Source of the DNA: Thermoleophilia bacterium UBA2241
GTDB lineage: Bacteria; Actinomycetota; Thermoleophilia; UBA2241
Direction of reading: 5' to 3'
Length of the DNA stretch: 48,685 bases
Assembly (NCBI GenBank): GCA_002347645.1
Contig: DDYF01000060.1
Span: 128,703-177,387, forward strand
Shown here: positions 1-8,282 of the stretch, one piece after another
Position numbering within the stretch: the stretch's first letter is position 1
How the letters are laid out: each line of letters begins with the position of its first letter
The notes under the pieces: model-generated
The model's input: the letters and a program-made list of their open reading frames with translations, nothing else
Databases searched by the model: none
Told to the model about the DNA's origin: nothing
Program-made: the position numbers and the translations under genes

Positions 1-38
1 CCCGCCGCCCCGTCCGTCGTTGCGGTTCCTCCTGTCGC

Positions 39-491
39 TCAGCCTACGGCGAGCAGTGCGAAGACGAGGGCGAAGATCGCGACCGTCTCGACGATGCCGA
101 TGGTCGCGACGTAGTTGCTGAACCCCTTGCCGGTGGCGCCCAGCGCGTCGGCACAGTGGGCGCCGACCTTGCCCTGGCCGATGGCCGACATGCCCATGGC
201 CGCGCCGGTGACGATGCCCACGCCGAGCAGCGCCCACGGGTTGTAGCCGCTGTCGGCTTTGCCGACCAGCGTGATCATCAGGATCATGCCGTAGATGGTC
301 TGCGAGAGCGGCGCGCCGACGAACGTGATCAGCGTGTAGGGCGCCGGCTTGCCCTCGGCGAGCAGCTTCTTCCAGGCGCCGACGGCGCCGGCGCCGCCGT
401 AGTACGTGCCCAGAGCCGAGCCGACACCTGAGAGCGCCATGGCGGCGACGGCGCCGATGCGGCCCATCTCGACTGCAGCTTCAGGACTCAT
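39..491 (-). CDS. atpK: V/A-type ATP synthase subunit K (proteolipid ring)
   Basis: Membrane rotor ring subunit that carries the translocated ion. About 150 aa form two tandem two-helix hairpins, as in the duplicated NtpK-type proteolipids. In Enterococcus hirae NtpK, Na+ is held by L61, T64, Q65, Q110 and E139. The equivalent region here reads APLSQTIYG in hairpin 1 (Q64 and Y67), GQGK in hairpin 2 (Q106) and VETVAI (E135, T136), so the Gln/Gln/Glu ligands appear kept, which favours Na+ coupling (inference). The second ATG (491) is chosen over the one at 497 because the AAGGGG ribosome site touches the first. It is the last gene of the E-DUF2764-A-B-D-I-K operon. Confidence 0.93.
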   Translation of the reverse strand: MSPEAAVEMGRIGAVAAMALSGVGSALGTYYGGAGAVGAWKKLLAEGKPAPYTLITFVGAPLSQTIYGMILMITLVGKADSGYNPWALLGVGIVTGAAMGMSAIGQGKVGAHCADALGATGKGFSNYVATIGIVETVAIFALVFALLAVG

Positions 492-525
492 CCGCATCCC
501 CTTCTGTTGATGGACGGTGGTGGAT

Positions 526-2319
526 TCAATGGGCCGCGTGCCGCTCGCTGGAGAACGGCGTGAAGAGGTTGTGACCGGCCCACGCTATGCCCTTGTGGGT
601 GGAGAACTCGAGCGTGTTGAGGCGGATGGCGTGCACGAGCACGCCGAGTCCGCACAGGACGATGTTGAGGAGGTTGGCGAACAGCAGCAGCACGCTGGCG
701 GCGACGGCGGTCAGCACGTTGTCGAAGCCGATCGACGCCGCCATGTCGTTGAACGCCGCGAGCACGGCGACGCCCGCGTACCCGACGGCGAAGAGGCGGA
801 TGTAGCTCAGGATGTCGACGAAGTTGTTGACGAGCGTCAGGGGCAGGAGGGCGTGGTCGATGATGCCCTGCGCCTTGATCTCGGCGCGCGTCTTCATGAA
901 CACGACGACGAGCAACGCGCCGGCCACCAGCAGGTAGAGGATGTAGTCGGGCATGCCGCGGCCGAGCACCGTCTGCCGCGCGAGGAAGAACATGGACCAG
1001 ACGATGAGCAGCCAGCCGACCTGGGCGAGCACCTTGGTCCAAGCTCCGCGCGTGGCGTTCACGATCAGATTCCACACGTGGGCGAACGAGAGGTGGACGG
1101 CGCCGATGAGAAAGCAGAGGTCGATGAGGTTGTCGCGGTCCGCGAGCCAGGGCACCGTGAGGTCTTCGAGGAACCCGGGCAGGTCGGGCATGCCGAAGTA
1201 GCTGCCAGTCATGACGCCCCAAACCAGCGTGAAGGCGCCCACGATGTAGATCATGTTGAGGACGTGGCGCGGGATCTTCTTGAAGCGGAACTGCAGGACG
1301 ACCGCGAGGATCAGGAGGAGCGCCGCGTACCCGGCGTCGCCGACGATCATCGCGAAGAAGATGCTGAAGAAGGGCAAGAAGACCCAGCCGACGTCCGCCT
1401 CCCAGTACCCAGGGTAGATGTTGAGGAAGTCGAAGACGGCGCGCACGGGCTTGACCAGGCGGCTGTTGTGCAGCAGCGTGGGCACGTCCTCGTCGGGCTG
1501 CGGGTCGTCGAAGAGCAGGCCCCAGCCCTCGCGGGCGGCCGCCTCGCGCAGCGCCTCGCAGTCGCCGACGGGGACGTAGCCCCCCAGGATCGCGAGACGG
1601 TCCGCCTCGGCCATGCCGGCGCGCACCTCCGCGAAGCGCTTCGCCTCGGCGGTGCGCGCGAGGTGAGCCGCGACGACGGCGCGGTCGGCGGCGAGGGCGC
1701 GCAGACGGTCCTCCACCGCGTTCTGGTCGGCGACGAGGGCGGCGAGCTCGGCGCGCATCGCGGCCGGCGGGCGGTCGGGCCACGGCACGACGGTGTACTC
1801 GGCGCCGAGGTCCGGCGCCTCCGGCCCCAGCTCGCCGCGTACGACGACGACAAAGTGCTGCCGCTCGCGCGTACGGCTCACCACGTGCAGCACCTGTCCC
1901 TCGGGGGCGACGAGCTTGAGCGTCGCGGGGGCCTCGCCGAGGAGCGTCACGACGCCCGCCTCGGCGAGCTCACGGACGACGTCCGGGTCGAAGTCGCCGA
2001 AGCCGGCGTAGCGCTGCAGCTCGCGGCTCAGCGCGGCGTCGCGCTCGCCGAGCTCGCGCCGCCGCGCGAGCTCGCCCGTGATCTCCGCGACCACGTCGTC
2101 GGCGGCGCGGCCGCTCGGCGCGGGCTCGGCCTCGGCCGGCAGCGCGGCAAGCGCACGCTCGGCGTCGGCGTAGCGGGCGCGCAGCGTGTCGAGCGCCTCG
2201 CCCTCGGGCGGCTGCATTTCGGTGACATGAACGACGCCGAGCTCGCGCACGGCAGTCAGCGCCTCGTCGCGGTCCTGCGCGAGGCAGAGGAGCGTGAGCC
2301 GCTTGAGCCTGACGATCAT
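526..2319 (-). CDS. atpI: V/A-type ATP synthase subunit I (116-kDa a-subunit homologue)
   Basis: Stator membrane subunit that forms the ion half-channels against the K ring. At 597 aa it has the two-part family layout: an N-terminal cytoplasmic half rich in charged heptads (about residues 1-300) and a C-terminal half with about seven membrane helices, including a conserved FLNIYPGYWEADVGW start and an NFVDILSYIRLFAVG segment. Length is normal for bacterial NtpI. Its ATG overlaps the TGA of atpD by 4 bp (ATGA), so the two are translationally coupled. atpK follows 34 bp downstream. Confidence 0.95.
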   Translation of the reverse strand: MIVRLKRLTLLCLAQDRDEALTAVRELGVVHVTEMQPPEGEALDTLRARYADAERALAALPAEAEPAPSGRAADDVVAEITGELARRRELGERDAALSRELQRYAGFGDFDPDVVRELAEAGVVTLLGEAPATLKLVAPEGQVLHVVSRTRERQHFVVVVRGELGPEAPDLGAEYTVVPWPDRPPAAMRAELAALVADQNAVEDRLRALAADRAVVAAHLARTAEAKRFAEVRAGMAEADRLAILGGYVPVGDCEALREAAAREGWGLLFDDPQPDEDVPTLLHNSRLVKPVRAVFDFLNIYPGYWEADVGWVFLPFFSIFFAMIVGDAGYAALLLILAVVLQFRFKKIPRHVLNMIYIVGAFTLVWGVMTGSYFGMPDLPGFLEDLTVPWLADRDNLIDLCFLIGAVHLSFAHVWNLIVNATRGAWTKVLAQVGWLLIVWSMFFLARQTVLGRGMPDYILYLLVAGALLVVVFMKTRAEIKAQGIIDHALLPLTLVNNFVDILSYIRLFAVGYAGVAVLAAFNDMAASIGFDNVLTAVAASVLLLFANLLNIVLCGLGVLVHAIRLNTLEFSTHKGIAWAGHNLFTPFSSERHAAH

Positions 2320-2930
2320 GCGCCCGTCGTCCCCGACCGCAGCGATGCGGTCTTGCTCTTGGCGAGCTTGGCGCGCGCGACCGCCGCCGTCTGCGCATCG
2401 CCGAGCGCGATGCGGATGACGCGGATGTTGTGCTCGGCGCGCACGATCATGACCTTCTCGAGCAGGTTCACGCGCTGCGCGGTGACGCGCAGCTCTTCGG
2501 CGAGGAGGTCACGCTGGCGGCGCAGGACGAGCTGCTCCGCGCGCAGCGTCGTGAGCTCGCGCAGCGCCGCGATGGCGTCCTCGAGCCAGGCCGGTGTAGA
2601 GAAGTAGTCGATGGCCGGCTCGGCGAAGCGCACGGCACCGAGGCTGGGCACCGTCACGCCGGCGATGTTGACGCTCTCGAACTCGATGTCCTCGACCTGC
2701 ACGTACGACCCTGCCTCCGGCCAGGACGACAGCAGCTTCACCCAGGGGCGCATGCGGTCGAGGAGCGCGCTCTCACGCTCGGCAGCCTCGTGGAGTATCG
2801 TGTCGGCGTGCCGGACCTCGCGCTGGAGCTGCTGCTTCTTCAGCTCCAGCGTGGGCAAGAAGCGGTGGTAGCGGCGCAGGGCGTTGCGCTGCGTCTTGAG
2901 CTCGCCCTTCGTCTTCTTGACCTTGGCCAT
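2316..2930 (-). CDS. atpD: V/A-type ATP synthase subunit D (central stalk)
   Basis: Rotor shaft subunit, equivalent to F-type gamma, linking the A3B3 head to the membrane ring. The 204-aa protein is almost wholly alpha-helical. It opens with the family signature around KKTKGELKTQRNALRRYHRFLP, has a central globular insert and ends with a second long helix (residues about 125-190). Length is typical for NtpD. It lies between atpB and atpI in the operon. Confidence 0.93.
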   Translation of the reverse strand: MAKVKKTKGELKTQRNALRRYHRFLPTLELKKQQLQREVRHADTILHEAAERESALLDRMRPWVKLLSSWPEAGSYVQVEDIEFESVNIAGVTVPSLGAVRFAEPAIDYFSTPAWLEDAIAALRELTTLRAEQLVLRRQRDLLAEELRVTAQRVNLLEKVMIVRAEHNIRVIRIALGDAQTAAVARAKLAKSKTASLRSGTTGA

Positions 2931-2952
2931 GAGAGCGGGGTCGAGGCCTGCC

Positions 2953-4308
2953 TCACCCTGCGGGCGATACGGCCGGCGCGTCCAGAGCGCACGCCGCGGC
3001 GAGCTCCTCGTCGCTCGAGCTCGGCATGAACCGCTCGCAGAGGCTGGTCTGGATGCCGGTCTCCTGCGGCTCGAAGCAGTCGGCGAGGATCTGCCAGCCG
3101 AGGTCGAGCGCCTCTTCGAGCGGGATGTTCACCGAGAGGTCCATCAGGCGCCGTTCGAAGAGGGCGCCGTACTTCAGGAGCTTGTGGTCCCAGGCGCTCA
3201 TGCGGAAGCCCATCGACTGCTTCTCGAGGCTCTCCTTGTAGGCAGCATACAACTGGATCATGGTGTTCATGATCGTGCGGTGGTCGTCGCGCGTGCGCGC
3301 GTTGACCTGCTGCTTGAGACGGCTCAGCGAGCCGAACGGCTCGATACGACCGTTGCGCAGGTAGAACTGGCCCTCGGTGATGTAGCCCGTGTTGTCGGGG
3401 ATCGGGTGCGTCACGTCGTCGCCCGGCATGGTCGTGACGGCGAGGACGGTGACCGAACCGGCGCCCTCGAAGTCGACCGCCTTCTCGTAGCGCGCGGCGA
3501 GCTGGCTGTAGAGGTCGCCGGGGTAGCCGCGCGTCGACGGGATCTGCTCCATGGTGATGGCGACTTCCTTGAGCGCGTCGGCGAAGTTGCTCATGTCGGT
3601 GAGCAGCACCAGCACGCGCTTGCCCTCGAGCGCGAACTGCTCGGCCACCGCGAGACAGGTGTCGGGGACCAGCAGGCACTCGACGACGGAGTCGGCGGCC
3701 GTGTGTACGTAGAGCACTGAGCGCGAGAGAGCCCCCTCGCCCTCCAGCGTGTCGCGGAAGTAGAGGTAGTCGTCGAACTTCAGGCCCATGCCCCCGAGGA
3801 CGATGATGTCGACCTCGGCGTTGAGGGCGATGCGCGCCAGCAGCGGGTTGTAGGGCTCGCCGGCGACCGAGAAGATCGGCAGCTTCTGCGACTCGACGAG
3901 GCTGTTGAAGATGTCGATCATCGGGATGCCGGTGCGGATCATGTTGCGCGGGATGATGCGCTTCGCCGGGTTCACCGGTGGCGTGACGATGGGGATGAGG
4001 TCGCCGTCGAGGGCCGGCCGGCCGTCGCGCGGCCGGCCGCCGCCGTCGAACACCCGTCCGAGCAGCGCGTCGGCGTACGGTGTCCGGAGCTGCTCGTTGA
4101 GGAAGCGGACCTCCGCGTCGGTCGGGATGCCGCGCGTGCCCGAGAACACCTGCAGGCTGACGTGGTCGCCCATGATACGGATGACCTGGGCCAGCGAGCC
4201 GAACCCCGGTGCGGTCACGGTGGCGAGCTCGCCATTGCCCACCCCGGTAGCCAGCACCGTGATGACGTTGCCGGCGATCTCCGAGATCTCTCTGTAGACC
4301 TTACGCAT
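2953..4308 (-). CDS. atpB: V/A-type ATP synthase subunit B
   Basis: Non-catalytic nucleotide-binding head subunit that alternates with A in the A3B3 hexamer. At 451 aa it is full length. It shows the B-subunit landmarks GRVFDGGGRPRDG, NPAKRIIPRNMIRTG and IFSVAGEPYNPLLARIA at the place where subunit A has its P-loop, DMSNFADALKEVA, and QIPSTRGYPGDLYSQLA. No Walker A lysine is present, as expected for B. The start ATG overlaps the atpA TAA stop by 8 bp. Confidence 0.96.
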   Translation of the reverse strand: MRKVYREISEIAGNVITVLATGVGNGELATVTAPGFGSLAQVIRIMGDHVSLQVFSGTRGIPTDAEVRFLNEQLRTPYADALLGRVFDGGGRPRDGRPALDGDLIPIVTPPVNPAKRIIPRNMIRTGIPMIDIFNSLVESQKLPIFSVAGEPYNPLLARIALNAEVDIIVLGGMGLKFDDYLYFRDTLEGEGALSRSVLYVHTAADSVVECLLVPDTCLAVAEQFALEGKRVLVLLTDMSNFADALKEVAITMEQIPSTRGYPGDLYSQLAARYEKAVDFEGAGSVTVLAVTTMPGDDVTHPIPDNTGYITEGQFYLRNGRIEPFGSLSRLKQQVNARTRDDHRTIMNTMIQLYAAYKESLEKQSMGFRMSAWDHKLLKYGALFERRLMDLSVNIPLEEALDLGWQILADCFEPQETGIQTSLCERFMPSSSDEELAAACALDAPAVSPAG

Positions 4309-6034
4309 CGCCGGTCACCTCGCACAGCATGTCGCTGAGGCGCCGCTGGAGTGCCTCGAACTGCTCGTCGTCCATCGCCGTCGTGTTCCAGTCGCGCGTG
4401 GTCTGTGTGAGGCTCTGGAAGAAGCCGCGGGCGGCGTTCTTGTCGGGAAAGTCGACCGGCGCCGCCAGGACCTGCGCCATCTGCGCGAAGACGTGGCGCT
4501 GGCGGTCGCCCGAGGTGGCGCCGTCCACCGGGTCGAAGGCGTCCTGCTGCAGGTAGACGGCATCGAGGTACTCCGCCTTGAGGTAGACGATGAAGTCGGC
4601 CATCGACGTGCCCTCTTCTTCGACGACCTTCATCATCTCCTCCACCTCGTGGCCCTTGGTGAGGACTTGCCGGGCCATCTTGAGGTCGTGCTCGGGGACG
4701 AGGCTCGGGTACTTGCTCCAGCTGTCGAGCGGGTCGATCGCCGGGTAGCGGCGCGCGTCCGCGCGCCGCTGGGAGAGGCCGTGGAAGGCGCCCACCACCT
4801 TGAGGGTGGACTGCGTCACCGGCTCTTCGAAGTCGCCACCGGCGGGGCTCACGGTGCCGCCGATGGTCACCGAGCCCGTCGAGCCGTCGTGCAGGCGGAC
4901 GCAGCCGGCGCGCTCGTAGAACGCGGCGATCACCGATTCGAGGTACGCCGGGAAGGCCTCCTCGCCGGGGATCTCCTCGAGGCGCCCGGACATCTCGCGC
5001 AGGGCCTGCGCCCAGCGCGACGTGGAGTCGGCGAGCAGCAGGACCTGCAGCCCCATCTGGCGGTAGTACTCGGCGATCGTGACCGCCGTGTACACCGACG
5101 CCTCGCGGGCGGCCACGGGCATCGAGCTCGTGTTGCAGATGATCACCGTGCGCTCCATGAGGCTGCGCCCGGTGCGCGGGTCGGTGAGGACGGGGAACTC
5201 GCGCAACGTCTCGACGACCTCGCCGGCGCGCTCGCCGCAGGCGGCGACGATCACGATGTCGACGTCGGCGTGGCGCGAGGTGAGCTGCTGCAGGACCGTC
5301 TTGCCGGCCCCGAAGGGGCCCGGGATGCAGAAGGTGCCGCCCTTGGCGACCGGGAAGAACGTGTCGAGGATGCGCTGCTTCGTGACGAGCTGGTCCGTGG
5401 GCATGAGCCGCTCGGCGTAGCAGCGGATGGGGCGCCTGACCGGCCAGGTCTGCATCATGCGGACCTCGTGCCTGGCGCCCCCCGGCCCTTCGAGCGCGGC
5501 GACGCGGTCGGTGACCGTGCAGGCGCCGTCGCTCGCGACCTCGGCCACGGTGACGACCCCCTCGGTGGCGAAGGGCACCATGATGCGGTGCTCGAACATG
5601 CCCTCCGTCACAACGCCGAGGGTGTCGCCGGCGCGTACGCGGTCGCCCGGCGTCGCCTTCGGGGTGAACTCCCACGTCGTGTCCCGCCGCAGCGCGTCGA
5701 CCTGCTGGCCGCGCGGCAGGAAGAAGCCGTGCTCTTCGGCGATCACGTTGAGGGGGTTCTGGAGCCCGTCGAACACCTGGGCCAGCAGCCCCGGCCCCAG
5801 CTCGACGGAGAGCAGCTCGCCGGTGAACTCGACGCGGTCGCCGGCCTGCACGCCGGCGGTGCTCTCGAAGACCTGGATGTCGGCGTAGTGGCCGCGGACG
5901 CGGAGGACCTCCGCGACCAGGCGCACGTCGCCCTGCGTCACGTAGGCGACCTCGTTCTGCGAGACCGTCTCGTCGAACTCGACGGTCACGAGGTTGCCGT
6001 TCACGCCGATGACCCTGCCGCTCCGTGCGCTCAT
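4301..6034 (-). CDS. atpA: V/A-type ATP synthase catalytic subunit A
   Basis: Catalytic head subunit. 577 aa from an ATG that overlaps the upstream gene's TGA (ATGA). The N-terminal beta-barrel (about 1-70) is followed by the V/A-specific bulge domain and the nucleotide-binding core. Visible motifs: Walker A GPFGAGKT near residue 220, the acidic catalytic stretch ACGERAGEVVE, and LLLADSTSRWAQALREMSGRLEEIPGE for Walker B and the arginine-finger region (core motif ADSTSRWAQALRE). The C-terminal helical domain is complete. It ends in TAA, rare among the genes here. Confidence 0.97.
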   Translation of the reverse strand: MSARSGRVIGVNGNLVTVEFDETVSQNEVAYVTQGDVRLVAEVLRVRGHYADIQVFESTAGVQAGDRVEFTGELLSVELGPGLLAQVFDGLQNPLNVIAEEHGFFLPRGQQVDALRRDTTWEFTPKATPGDRVRAGDTLGVVTEGMFEHRIMVPFATEGVVTVAEVASDGACTVTDRVAALEGPGGARHEVRMMQTWPVRRPIRCYAERLMPTDQLVTKQRILDTFFPVAKGGTFCIPGPFGAGKTVLQQLTSRHADVDIVIVAACGERAGEVVETLREFPVLTDPRTGRSLMERTVIICNTSSMPVAAREASVYTAVTIAEYYRQMGLQVLLLADSTSRWAQALREMSGRLEEIPGEEAFPAYLESVIAAFYERAGCVRLHDGSTGSVTIGGTVSPAGGDFEEPVTQSTLKVVGAFHGLSQRRADARRYPAIDPLDSWSKYPSLVPEHDLKMARQVLTKGHEVEEMMKVVEEEGTSMADFIVYLKAEYLDAVYLQQDAFDPVDGATSGDRQRHVFAQMAQVLAAPVDFPDKNAARGFFQSLTQTTRDWNTTAMDDEQFEALQRRLSDMLCEVTGDA

Positions 6035-6567
6035 CCCAGCCGTCCTGCGAGGCTGCGTTCGACCACTTCGACCGCCACGTCCCGGCCGGCCTCCTCGTCC
6101 ATCGCCGCCCACTTTTCGGCCAGGCGAAGCTTGAACCCGTAGGCGAAGACGGCCTGGACGCCGAAGGCCGGAAGGGCGGCGATCTCGTCGAGCAGGGCCC
6201 AGCGGTGGCGGTCGAGGATCAGCTCGCGCTCGATGGGGCTGTCGGCGGCCATGGCACGGGCGGCCGTGGCGCCGACGCGGACGTCGTGACCGCTCTGAGG
6301 GCGGAGGAGGTCCGCGTACGGGACGCCGGCACGCTGGGCGCGCAGCCGCAGCAGGCTGTTGCGCAGCTGCGTGTCGAGGTCGACGTAGCGGCACGCCTCG
6401 GGAGCGCGGGCGTCGCCCGGGCGATCCTCGAGGATCGCCCGCAGGTCCTCCCAGTGATCGTCGCGCAAGATGCCCTTCGAGAGGTGGAGCAGGTCGGCGG
6501 AGGTGAGCGGCGGCGGCGTGCCCAGCTCGAGCCCGGGCAGGCTCGCCATGAGGTAGATGTACTCCAC
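6031..6567 (-). CDS. DUF2764 family protein of the V-type ATPase operon
   Basis: 178-aa protein beginning EYIYLMASLPGLELG from a GTG start, matching the DUF2764 family that sits between atpE and atpA in the simple V/A-ATPase operons of spirochaetes, chlamydiae and Bacteroidetes. It is mostly helical with no membrane segment. The family is thought to fill a peripheral or central stalk role in operons that lack recognisable C and F subunits, but this is unproven. It abuts atpE with no gap and overlaps atpA by 4 bp, so its dosage is tied to the head subunits. Confidence 0.85.
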   Translation of the reverse strand: MEYIYLMASLPGLELGTPPPLTSADLLHLSKGILRDDHWEDLRAILEDRPGDARAPEACRYVDLDTQLRNSLLRLRAQRAGVPYADLLRPQSGHDVRVGATAARAMAADSPIERELILDRHRWALLDEIAALPAFGVQAVFAYGFKLRLAEKWAAMDEEAGRDVAVEVVERSLAGRLG

Positions 6568-7191
6568 TCAGGCCTGCTCTTCCGGGATGCGCTCCATGAT
6601 CTCGCGCAGCGGGGACTTGAGGATCGGCGCAAGCGTGTCGACCAGGGCCGCGACGGTGAAGTCGTGGTACACCTTCTCGTCGATGAACGACACCTTGAAG
6701 CCCTTGCCGATGCCGTCGTCGGCGCGCAGGGTAAGACCCTGGCTGACCAGGTCGCGGTAGTCGGCCATCACCACGTCGGTCACCTGCTCGCGGTCCTCGG
6801 GCGAGAGCAAGACGTCGACACGGCTCTCGTTCATGTCCTTCTGCGCGTAGGCGTCGGCGAGACGTACCAGCATCTGCGCGACGACGTCTGGGGCGAGCCC
6901 CTCGGAGACGCGGCGCGCGAGGCTCTCGCGCAGGACCGTGTCGATGCTCTTCTGGAGCGAGAGCAGGAAGTCGCGCCCGGTCTGCTCGAGCGCCTTCTCG
7001 CTGCGCTCCTGGACGACCTTGGCGTCCGCCTCGGCCCGCGCGCGGATCTCGTCGGCCTCCGCGCGCGCGGAGGCGACTATGGCCTTTGCCTGCTCGTTCG
7101 CCTCCCGGACGATGGCCGCAGCCTCGGCCTCGGCGCGCTCGACGCCTTCGGCGCGGATGCGGTCAAGGAGACCCTGCAGCTGTTCTTCCAC
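6568..7191 (-). CDS. atpE: V/A-type ATP synthase subunit E (peripheral stalk)
   Basis: Peripheral-stalk subunit, first gene of the operon. 207 aa: a long N-terminal coiled coil rich in Ala/Glu/Arg (about residues 1-95) and a C-terminal globular domain with an FKVSFIDEKVYHDFT strand-helix unit. Two in-phase GTG codons lie at 7197 and 7191. The AGGAGG box (7199-7204) is 1 nt from the first and 7 nt from the second, so the second is the better start. No subunit G/H gene is present beside it. Confidence 0.9.
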   Translation of the reverse strand: MEEQLQGLLDRIRAEGVERAEAEAAAIVREANEQAKAIVASARAEADEIRARAEADAKVVQERSEKALEQTGRDFLLSLQKSIDTVLRESLARRVSEGLAPDVVAQMLVRLADAYAQKDMNESRVDVLLSPEDREQVTDVVMADYRDLVSQGLTLRADDGIGKGFKVSFIDEKVYHDFTVAALVDTLAPILKSPLREIMERIPEEQA

Positions 7192-7230
7192 AGCCACTCC
7201 TCCTCACGCTGCGTGGCCGACCCTTCGGGT

Positions 7231-7259
7231 AACGTATGTCATCGGCAAGTCGCCCGCAA
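7231..7259 (-). promoter_or_regulatory. Predicted promoter of the V-type ATPase operon
   Basis: On the minus strand TTGCGG (7259-7254) and TACGTT (7236-7231) are 17 bp apart, a reasonable sigma-70-type promoter about 40 bp before atpE. The remaining gap up to the HEAT-repeat gene end at 7370 shows nothing else clear. Confidence 0.45.
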
Positions 7260-7369
7260 CTGGCCGGCTGGGGGGACGTCGATGGCCATTCGGGGGGCTG
7301 CGACGACGGGTCGTGGCGGGGTGCCCACGAGCTTGCAGGGGTCTTCCCGAGGGCGGCGCGGGGTGTGCG

Positions 7370-8176
7370 TCAGTCGCCGGCCGTGTCCTTCGCGCCCGCG
7401 GCGGACGGATCGGCCGACGCCGCCTTCTCCGCGGCGGGCTGCGCCTCTTCCACAGCGGGTGGCGTCGTCCTGGCGGCCGGTGGCTCCTGGCCGGCGGACT
7501 TCGGCCCGCCGGCCGCGGGCGCCTTCTTGCGCGCCGCCTTCCTGTCTCTCGCCTGCGCCTGCTTGCGTCGCTTGGCGATGAAGCCGTCGATGTTGCCCGA
7601 GCGCGACGAGACGATCGTCAGCCCCGTCCGCGCCTTGCGCGCGACCATCGGGTTGCGGTCGCTGGCCAATATGCGCAGCAGTTTGATCGTCCGCAGATCC
7701 ATGGTGCGCTTGAGGACGTCGATGACACCCAGCTTGAGGTCGACGTCCCAGTAGCGCACCTTGCGAAAGAGCTCCTTGTCCGTCTCGTCGTCGTCGAGGA
7801 GGGCCAAGGCACGCGCCGCCTGGAAGCGCACGGCGGTCGAGCTGTCGTCAAGCAGCTTGATCAGGTGGGCGATCGACGTCTCGTTCCCGCGCAGGGCACC
7901 TATGGCCAGACGGCCGACGCCGCGCGCCTCGAGTGCTGCTTGGTCCTGCTGGGCCGCGTAGGCGCCGATGCGCTTGCCGACGACCCAGAGCGCCGGGATC
8001 CCCAGCACGACGAGCTCGGCCAGCCAGATGCCGTAGAACAGCGCCGTGTTGTCGGCGCGCCAGTCGGAGAACGCCTCACGACCGAGGACGGCCGAACCGA
8101 GGGTGGTGTTGACCGACCAGGTGAAGAAGGCGAGGAACAGGACGACGACGACGCTGACGGCGGACTTCGACTTCAT
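7370..8176 (-). CDS. Membrane-anchored HEAT-repeat protein
   Basis: 268-aa protein of unknown exact role. Two membrane helices (about residues 6-26 and 46-66) precede a cytoplasmic run of HEAT-like repeats (about 85-190: ...SIAHLIKLLDDSSTAVRFQAA and RYWDVDLKLGVIDVLKRTMD). A low-complexity basic then Ala/Pro/Glu-rich tail follows (about 195-268). Such anchors usually bind partners rather than catalyse. No strong ribosome site precedes the ATG at 8176. It sits downstream of a metallophosphoesterase gene across a 106-bp gap that holds a long hairpin, so co-transcription is uncertain. Confidence 0.7.
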   Translation of the reverse strand: MKSKSAVSVVVVLFLAFFTWSVNTTLGSAVLGREAFSDWRADNTALFYGIWLAELVVLGIPALWVVGKRIGAYAAQQDQAALEARGVGRLAIGALRGNETSIAHLIKLLDDSSTAVRFQAARALALLDDDETDKELFRKVRYWDVDLKLGVIDVLKRTMDLRTIKLLRILASDRNPMVARKARTGLTIVSSRSGNIDGFIAKRRKQAQARDRKAARKKAPAAGGPKSAGQEPPAARTTPPAVEEAQPAAEKAASADPSAAGAKDTAGD

Positions 8177-8221
8177 GCGCGCGCTCTGACGGTTGAAGGA
8201 GGGGACGGCGTTCCGCCGGGC

Positions 8222-8272
8222 GACAGGGCGCCGGCCGCCGCGGCCGTAGGCCGGGACGGCCGGCGCCCTGTC
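8222..8272. terminator. 15-bp stem-loop between metallophosphoesterase and HEAT-repeat genes
   Basis: A perfect 15-bp inverted repeat (8222-8236 with 8258-8272) brackets a 21-nt GC-rich loop just after the metallophosphoesterase stop. There is no U-run, so it is a weak or non-classical terminator, or an mRNA-stabilising structure. Confidence 0.5.
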
Positions 8273-8282
8273 TTGAGGACGG

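Noticed and set aside
1..38. Start of a further gene after atpK at the left edge
   Set aside because: AGGAGG is present on the minus strand, but no start codon lies in the remaining bases.
517..2607. Long open frame (696 codons) on the plus strand opposite the ATPase I and D genes
   Set aside because: His/Glu/Arg-rich composition typical of antisense frames in GC-rich DNA; the minus-strand genes are certain.
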